Shown piece by piece: positions 18,220 through 22,990 of a DNA stretch of 22,990 nt; within the stretch, counting starts at the first letter, position 1, and every line of letters begins with the position of its first letter. The stretch is from Reticulitermes lucifugus (Eukaryota > Arthropoda > Insecta > Blattodea > Rhinotermitidae), in assembly GCA_026260175.1 (NCBI GenBank), contig JAKCWW010009711.1:1-22990 (forward strand), in the 5' to 3' direction. Below the pieces are notes generated by a model. The model worked only from the letters and a program-made list of their open reading frames with translations. It searched no databases and had not been told where the DNA came from. Both the position numbers and the translations under genes were made by a program.

Positions 18220-18272
18220 TGTTGTATGTCCTGTTGCGTGTTTGTCACAAACACGCAACAGGACATACAACA
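18220..18272. repeat. 53-bp near-perfect palindrome inside the small PLE
   Basis: Arms of 26 bp (18220-18245 and 18247-18272) are exact reverse complements around a single C at 18246. The sequence includes GTCCTGTTGCGTGTTTGT and its complement. It could extrude as a cruciform or fold as an RNA hairpin. It is distinct from the outer inverted arms. Confidence 0.95.
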
Positions 18273-18520
18273 GCAGGGGATGGGCATCAACAGTTATACA
18301 AGACTGACTGCCAACAATTTCAATTGTAATAAATTCGAATTTTAAAATTTAAAAGTGGTAATTTTAATAATTTTAACGAGGTTGATATCCGACATAGTGC
18401 CCTGTGTTCACAACTTATAGTGCTGTGCTCCGAACTTCTAACACAATATATATATACACAGAGACAATTCAAAACTTTAAAAAACTGTGATTGTGTTTTT
18501 AGCTATTGGTGACTGCTAAG

Positions 18521-18688
18521 TATTGTAAACAGCATAATGTTCTATGTTAGTACCTAATGAATGAGTGAACAGTGAAGTGACTATATCGGTATACCCCTGA
18601 TGATGACCAAAATACGATTGAAACATATGTAGGGTAGATGGAAGTGAGAAAATAAAAGGTGCATTCGTTGGTTAAAGAATTGAAGCTT
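18521..18688 (+). repeat. Right inverted arm (pseudo-LTR) of the small PLE
   Basis: It is the inverted partner of 18051-18217. It starts at TATTGTAAACAGCATAATG and ends at AAGCTT. Confidence 0.85.
18592..18636 (+). ncRNA. Hammerhead motif 5, stem II damaged
   Basis: UACCC (18592-18596), CTGATGA (18597-18603), GAAAC (18620-18624), ACATATGT, GTA and GGGTA are all intact, but stem II is GACC against GATT, with a C-A mismatch and a G-U pair. Compared with motif 4 in the other arm, this copy has probably lost or reduced activity. Confidence 0.55.
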
Positions 18689-18700
18689 ATATTGTGATAT
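18687..18700 (+). repeat. Right target site duplication of the small PLE
   Basis: This is an exact copy of 18005-18018. Confidence 0.85.
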
Positions 18701-18754
18701 GTTTGTGCAGGAACTTTCAGAGTGACCTTTATCAGTTTAGCTTCTCGATTACAG

Positions 18755-18869
18755 GAGTTGGAGGCAATAAAAGCAAGAGTTCGTGAAATGGAAGAAGAGG
18801 CTGAGAAATTAAAGCAGTTACAATCTGAAGTTGATAAACAGATGAACCTTGGCAGTCCGCCAGGAATAA
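18755..18869 (+). CDS. PABPN1: PABPN1 (Pabp2) second coding exon, coiled-coil segment
   Basis: The acceptor is TCTCGATTACAG ending at 18754 and the donor GTTAGT begins at 18870. The exon is 115 nt, so it ends in phase 1. The product [38 protein letters not shown] is the highly conserved coiled-coil helix of PABPN1, which lies just before the RRM and activates poly(A) polymerase. It is followed in the family by a short Pro/Gly linker, as here (SPPG). The RRM (YVGNVDYGAT-type) and Arg-rich C-terminal exons are not in the window, so the following intron is over 4.1 kb. Confidence 0.93.
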
Positions 18870-19120
18870 GTTAGTACTTAAATGCAGATGTCATGCACTG
18901 TTCCTTATGATTTCCGGATTCATGAGTGCCTTTGACTTTGTTGCATATTGTATTTGTAGTGATTGAAATGGAGTGGTAATGTTAGCGGGATAGTTTATTC
19001 ACAATTTAAGACTAAAAAATACGGCAACCTTGTGTAATAAAAACAAGATAGTTTCAGATTAATAGAGGACTGGTACCCCTTTCTATACCTCCCTGTTCCA
19101 GGTGGCACATGTACTTATAA

Positions 19121-19206
19121 TACATCGTATCGTAAATTCGTGCAATGAAATAAACTTAGTTTATACATCGTATTGTAAATTCGTATAATGAAACAAAATA
19201 ATGCAC
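19121..19206. repeat. Two-copy tandem repeat, 43-bp period
   Basis: TACATCGTATCGTAAATTCG at 19121 recurs as TACATCGTATTGTAAATTCG at 19164. Both are followed by an AATGAAA-AAA stretch. Confidence 0.8.
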
Positions 19207-19244
19207 AGACTATCGTCCACAACTCAGTTATTATAACTAATCAT

Positions 19245-19292
19245 CACTTAGCACAACATGTTTCGGCCTTCATGATGGCCGTCGTTAGGTAT
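19245..19292 (-). ncRNA. Decayed hammerhead-like motif 6
   Basis: On the - strand CTAACGA, then GGCC-ATCATGAA-GGCC as a perfect 4-bp stem II, then GAAACATGTTGTG. The core CTGANGA has become CTAACGA, which removes the invariant G5, and stem I is not found. It probably comes from a different PLE subfamily from motifs 4 and 5. Confidence 0.4.
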
Positions 19293-20599
19293 CTTAGTTT
19301 AAAAACCCTTGAGGGAAAAAATGCTGGTGTATAATATCAGGTCGAGAATAAAATGAGATCTCATTCTTTACAGGCAACATTCAGTTTAAAATATATAAAA
19401 TTTCCAATGTGATTCATATTATAAAGTAACCAAAACTTGTATAAAGTATTTAGCTAAAAAATATTTGGCCAATACTCATGCCTATAAGTTGCATATTTTA
19501 AAAATGTCTTGTAAATTTTGTTTATAAAGTAATCCTCTGGTTTCTACAAAGAACTCGCATGTCTTCTGTGTGAAGCAGTCCCGTATTTGGATTATGTGCT
19601 TCTTGATAAATTTCTGAAACATTAAACTCTAAAGTTAAGTGCTTTTTATGTAATTGCAGTACTTTGATACCATGATATACATATAAACCGGAATTAACGA
19701 TTCTGGTGATTGTATATTCCTGGGTTTTTCATGTGTAAAGCCTTGATGTAGATTATTCTTTAAGTATTAGAATCACATTAGCAGCACATAAGTACAGTGT
19801 TTTTTTTTCAGATTTTATGTCATACCATTGTGTCATATTGATGTATAAAAACAGTTAACCATCAAAATACACACTCAAGCCCAATGCGTTTTATCATAAA
19901 GATTCTTAACAAGGGCAACATTGCAGGTGCCCATCATGATGTGTAACCTTTCAGATGTAGTACAAGGAAAGTATAATTATTGAACTATTTTTAAATATCT
20001 TTCTGAATGAACAGTTGTTGTTTGGCAGGCTAGGAATTTCTGATACAGTTGTTTTTTATAATTGTTGATGACAGTTGTAGATGTAGTTCTGTTGTTAATT
20101 TTGTAGTAGTCTGTGCAGAAAATTACTGACACATGGTCTGCTATTTGTTCTTTGGTCCATATCAAATAAGCTGGCTCAAATTTCAAATCTGCACTGAAAG
20201 TTTGTATTTTATTTTTACTGCAGTCAAGTGAAGCTTTGTTGTTGTATTTTTATACTTGGTCAAGTGTTTCTTAGATTCAATTCGTGTGTTTGTTTTTGTC
20301 GGAACATTTTCTTTGTGATGGGATGTGTTCCTTGTTTCCTATTTGCTGTTTATTGATCTGTGGTTAATGTTCTGGTGAGGGTGTGTTTCTTGCTTCCTGT
20401 TCTGTCTTATTGGATGCATTACGTCTGTGAACTTTTCATTCATCATGGCAGTTTGAAAACAGTATCAAACTATCAGTTTTCCCTTAAACCTGCTTTTTAT
20501 TAATTTTCTTTGTTGTTTAGATTCATGTCCAGCCATTTTTGCACATGTGTTCTTTTTCCCAGTATCATCCATTTCACTGTAATTGTGGTTATCCTGAAG

Positions 20600-20735
20600 G
20601 ATATGCATGGTCTAGCCCAATTCATTTTTGTTTTAGGCATATTCACAAAATTGTGAAAAGTGACTATTAGCTGCATCACGTCTGGGCTGTTACCATGGAA
20701 CAACTTGGCTCCCACTGGATGGATTTTCATGAAAT
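20600..20735 (-). repeat. Dispersed-repeat relic (translated 'QLIVTFHNFVNMPK')
   Basis: The - strand frame reads MKIHPVGAKLFHGN and MQLIVTFHNFVNMPK. Similar phrases ('MTKLIVAFRNFANAPK') are a recurrent spurious translation of a dispersed repeat in insect genomes, as I recall. The family name is unknown to me. Confidence 0.35.
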
Positions 20736-21435
20736 TTCATATTTGACCATTCTTTTAAAATCTGTTGAGAAAACTCAAGTTTTATTAGAATCTGACAAGA
20801 ACGGCTACTTTATGTGAAGACATGTAAATTTATGACAATGTCTCACTGAATTCTTCTTAGAATGAGAAATGTTTCAGACAAAATTTGTAGAGAAAATCAG
20901 AACACATGTTTTATGCTCAGTAATTTTTTTTCTGAAAATCGTGCTGTGTATGAGATAACGTGGGCAAACATGGTAGAGTGAGACAGGCCACAAATTACAA
21001 TGTAATATGATGCATGTGCTGTGCTTGCTGGATAACTAAGGTTACAGACACACACGTAGGATATGAAATACTTATTGCTTTTCCACGGCAACAGTGGTTG
21101 TGCAAATGCAACTCATTGTTACATTTATACGTACATTGCCTGTCCTTTAGATCTGGCTTTGAACATGCCTAAAAATTGATCACATAAGTTTACAGAAGTT
21201 TGGAACAATGTATTGCATTTTTAATTAGATAAGCACCATAATTTATTCAGTAAGAAATACACCATTTGTTGCAATGATACACAGACCTTACCAAGGCATT
21301 GTTTGCTTTCAAAATGTAATTTGGTTTTTATGGTACATGCCTATATATAATTTCATTTATACCCATAGGAAGAGTACCGCCTTCCATGTACAAATTGTCA
21401 TGAATTCACAAGTGCTCAACAGTCCTATGAACCAA

Positions 21436-21466
21436 GGGGGGGGGGCTGCTGGGCTGCAGCCCCCCC
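21436..21466. repeat. GC-rich hairpin, 11-bp stem
   Basis: GGGGGGGCTGC (21439-21449) pairs with GCAGCCCCCCC (21456-21466) across a 6-base TGGGCT loop. It stands out in AT-rich intron sequence and is followed by AAACCCCACAAAACC. It may be a transposon terminus or a remnant of one. Confidence 0.8.
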
Positions 21467-21738
21467 AAACCCCACAAAACCAAAATTTAAAAAACACAGA
21501 TTTTGTAGGTATTATGGTATCAAAAGTTTTACGGGATTTCCCCTTCAGCTGAAATCAGCCACTCAAATTGGCTGCCAACTAGAACTTCAGAATTTTGAAA
21601 AATAAATTAATGAAATGAACTTACAACATGATTTTTATAACAATTTTTAAAATCAAACAAGTTATATATAGCCTCAGGGTCAGGCCCGCAAGGAAAAATT
21701 CTGGGTGTGCACCTGCTATGAACAGTTCTGTTTTACTT

Positions 21739-21942
21739 TAATTTCACCAAAATCAGAACATAAATGTGGGAAGTATGGATTGAAATTCATTTACACCCCT
21801 AAATAATGCATGGCTTGCATTGTGCTGATTTTTATGAAGCTCACAGTTGCTCAGCAACATTATATAAAGATCTTGTGTACTGAATTTCACCCAGATCAGT
21901 CGGGAGGTATGGAAAGTACAGGTTGAAGTTTATTTACACCTT
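21739..21942. repeat. Two diverged direct repeats, ~144-bp period
   Basis: AATTTCACCAAAATCAG...GGGAAGTATGGATTGAA...TTTACACC (from 21739) matches AATTTCACCCAGATCAG...GGAAAGTACAGGTTGAA...TTTACACC (from 21883). The copies are strongly diverged. Confidence 0.6.
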
Positions 21943-22649
21943 TCAGTGAAGTATGACCGTCACTGAACTAAGTAGCATGAAACTCATGCTTGCTGGAGAA
22001 ATTTTTGTAAAGTTTAGCCACTGATACTGGGGTACATGGGCGAGGACGTCTCCACAAAGGCATACGTTTATTGCTTTATAAAGACCACTGAAAATGGGCT
22101 TATCCCCTGTATGTCCGTTTCTTAAACAGTAAAGCATTTGATGCACTTTTTTCTTTTACTAATTTGTATGATAACCTTTGCTCATAAAATTAAACAACTC
22201 TTACATTGTATAGTCAAACTTGAGAAAACTTCTGGTGGCAAAGTAACTCAAGTTTGAAAAAAATATGTTCATATGCCTATCTGCTATGAAGCCCTTGATG
22301 TGCTGTTTTAATTTTGTACTTTTGAATGTGTTTGTTATTCTTAGCCCTTGTAATTCTTCTAAATTTTAACTAGTTACTTTCTGCATTCATGAACACTCAG
22401 TATATTCTTTTTTCTGCAACAGAAGCATTTTTTTGTGAATTATAATTGTAATGTAATAGAAATACCTTTGTGTTTTGGTCTTTTTGCATCTGCAGTAAAG
22501 GAAACTTTAATTAATGGGGGTTGCCAGCATAGATATTGAACATAACTTGAAGTAACAGTAGTTGGCATAGATTGTTTTGTCACCAATATGAATATGAAAG
22601 CCTATCCATTCTAGGTCACATTTTTTTGTCTTCATTCACGTAATGAAAG

Positions 22650-22836
22650 TTGCTATGTGTATTAGCAGGCATGACCTGAGTTACTGTTAACTGAAAGCCT
22701 TGTCGTTGTGTGTCGTGGCAGCCATAACTTGAATGTCTCACCATAATTAGATCTGAAAGTATAACCTGTATGTATGCTGGCAACCATGAAGTCTGAATCC
22801 CTAACCTTTGTGTATGTTGGCAGACATGACTTGCAA
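22650..22836. repeat. Four-copy degenerate direct repeat
   Basis: The pattern 'TGTRT-TTGGCAGNCATGACTTGA' recurs near 22652, 22706, 22768 and 22808, with irregular spacing of about 40-63 bp. Confidence 0.45.
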
Positions 22837-22928
22837 ACATATGAAACCTCATAACTGTGTTGTGTCCTCACTGGTGCAATGTGATGTAAACTGTATTAGA
22901 CATCAAAAGAAGAGTAGACACAAAGGTA

Positions 22929-22990
22929 TACAGTGAAACCTCTATCCATCGTTCCCGTTACCGTCGTTCGCCCGCATGTATCGTCTGCCT
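22929..22990 (+). mobile_element. Probable pogo/Tigger-like DNA transposon terminus (partial)
   Basis: A TA dinucleotide followed by CAGTGAAACCTCTATCCATC and then CGTTCCCGTTACCGTCGTTCG fits the inverted-repeat end of pogo/Tigger-type elements, which insert at TA. The rest lies outside the window, so this is from terminus style only. Confidence 0.45.

Larger units (their letters stand above)
18019..18686 (+). mobile_element. Non-autonomous 668-bp Penelope-type element in a PABPN1 intron
   Basis: The element is flanked by a perfect 14-bp target duplication, the same size as for the large PLE. A 32-bp one-sided extension (18019-18050) is followed by an inverted arm 18051-18217 that pairs with 18521-18688 with few mismatches. 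About 300 bp of non-coding core lies between. Each arm carries a hammerhead-like motif pointing outward, and the extension sits on the end expected for a PLE 5' end. There is no RT or endonuclease, so it must have been mobilised in trans. The right arm ends in AAGCTT, which overlaps the duplication by two bases. Confidence 0.8.
18870..22990 (+). other. Long PABPN1 intron (continues past window)
   Basis: No RRM-like exon or other gene was recognised on the + strand up to the window end. The stretch is AT-rich and contains only degenerate repeats, listed separately. Short open frames here have no recognisable product. Confidence 0.6.

Noticed and set aside
1..22990. CRISPR array, operons or prokaryotic features
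   Set aside because: Introns, AT/GT splice signals and insect-type retroelements show a eukaryotic nuclear genome. The tandem arrays have no spacer structure.

Overview
This is a stretch of animal nuclear DNA, most likely from an insect with a large, repeat-rich genome. Two host genes on the + strand are split by GT/AG introns. About half of the window is mobile-element sequence. The transposons (a DUF4780-type non-LTR retrotransposon, mariner-like DUF4817/HTH transposases, Penelope-like elements) are typical of insects. No species can be named from the sequence; a cockroach- or termite-like genome is only an inference.

Host genes. (1) Positions 2924-4229 hold the last three coding exons of SGF29, the H3K4me3 reader of the SAGA/ATAC histone acetyltransferase complexes. 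The N-terminal exon(s) are not seen. (2) Positions 17797-18869 hold the first two coding exons of nuclear poly(A)-binding protein PABPN1 (Pabp2). The RRM exons lie beyond the window, so the last intron is longer than 4.1 kb.

Left flank, 1-2900: two decayed mariner-like transposase pseudogenes on the - strand, microsatellites, and a hammerhead-ribozyme-like motif of the Penelope type.

Centre, 4591-11355: a nested insertion. A 5'-truncated Penelope-like element (PLE) with inverted terminal repeats and a 14-bp target duplication landed just after an ATTAAA site downstream of SGF29. A roughly 5.35-kb non-LTR retrotransposon (ORF1 with DUF4780; ORF2 with EEP endonuclease, RT, RNase H and a zinc knuckle) then inserted into the PLE coding region with a 12-bp target duplication. 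Both elements read on the - strand and both are dead.

11356-16920: mostly unassigned DNA. It contains a tRNA-like SINE fragment and a 1.7-kb non-autonomous retroelement (13823-15534, 13-bp target duplication). That element shares only its 3' end with the big non-LTR element, and its body is an 11-copy degenerate minisatellite. A LINE C-terminal relic and a repeat-derived small ORF follow.

PABPN1 region: the intron between its first two coding exons carries a 668-bp non-autonomous PLE (18019-18686, 14-bp target duplication). It has long inverted arms, an outward-facing hammerhead ribozyme motif in each arm, and a 53-bp near-perfect palindrome inside. The rest (18870-22990) is AT-rich intron with degenerate repeats, ending in what looks like the terminus of a pogo/Tigger-like DNA transposon.

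The most interesting theme is Penelope-type hammerhead motifs, six at graded stages of decay, together with a clean relative chronology of insertions around two chromatin/RNA-processing genes.
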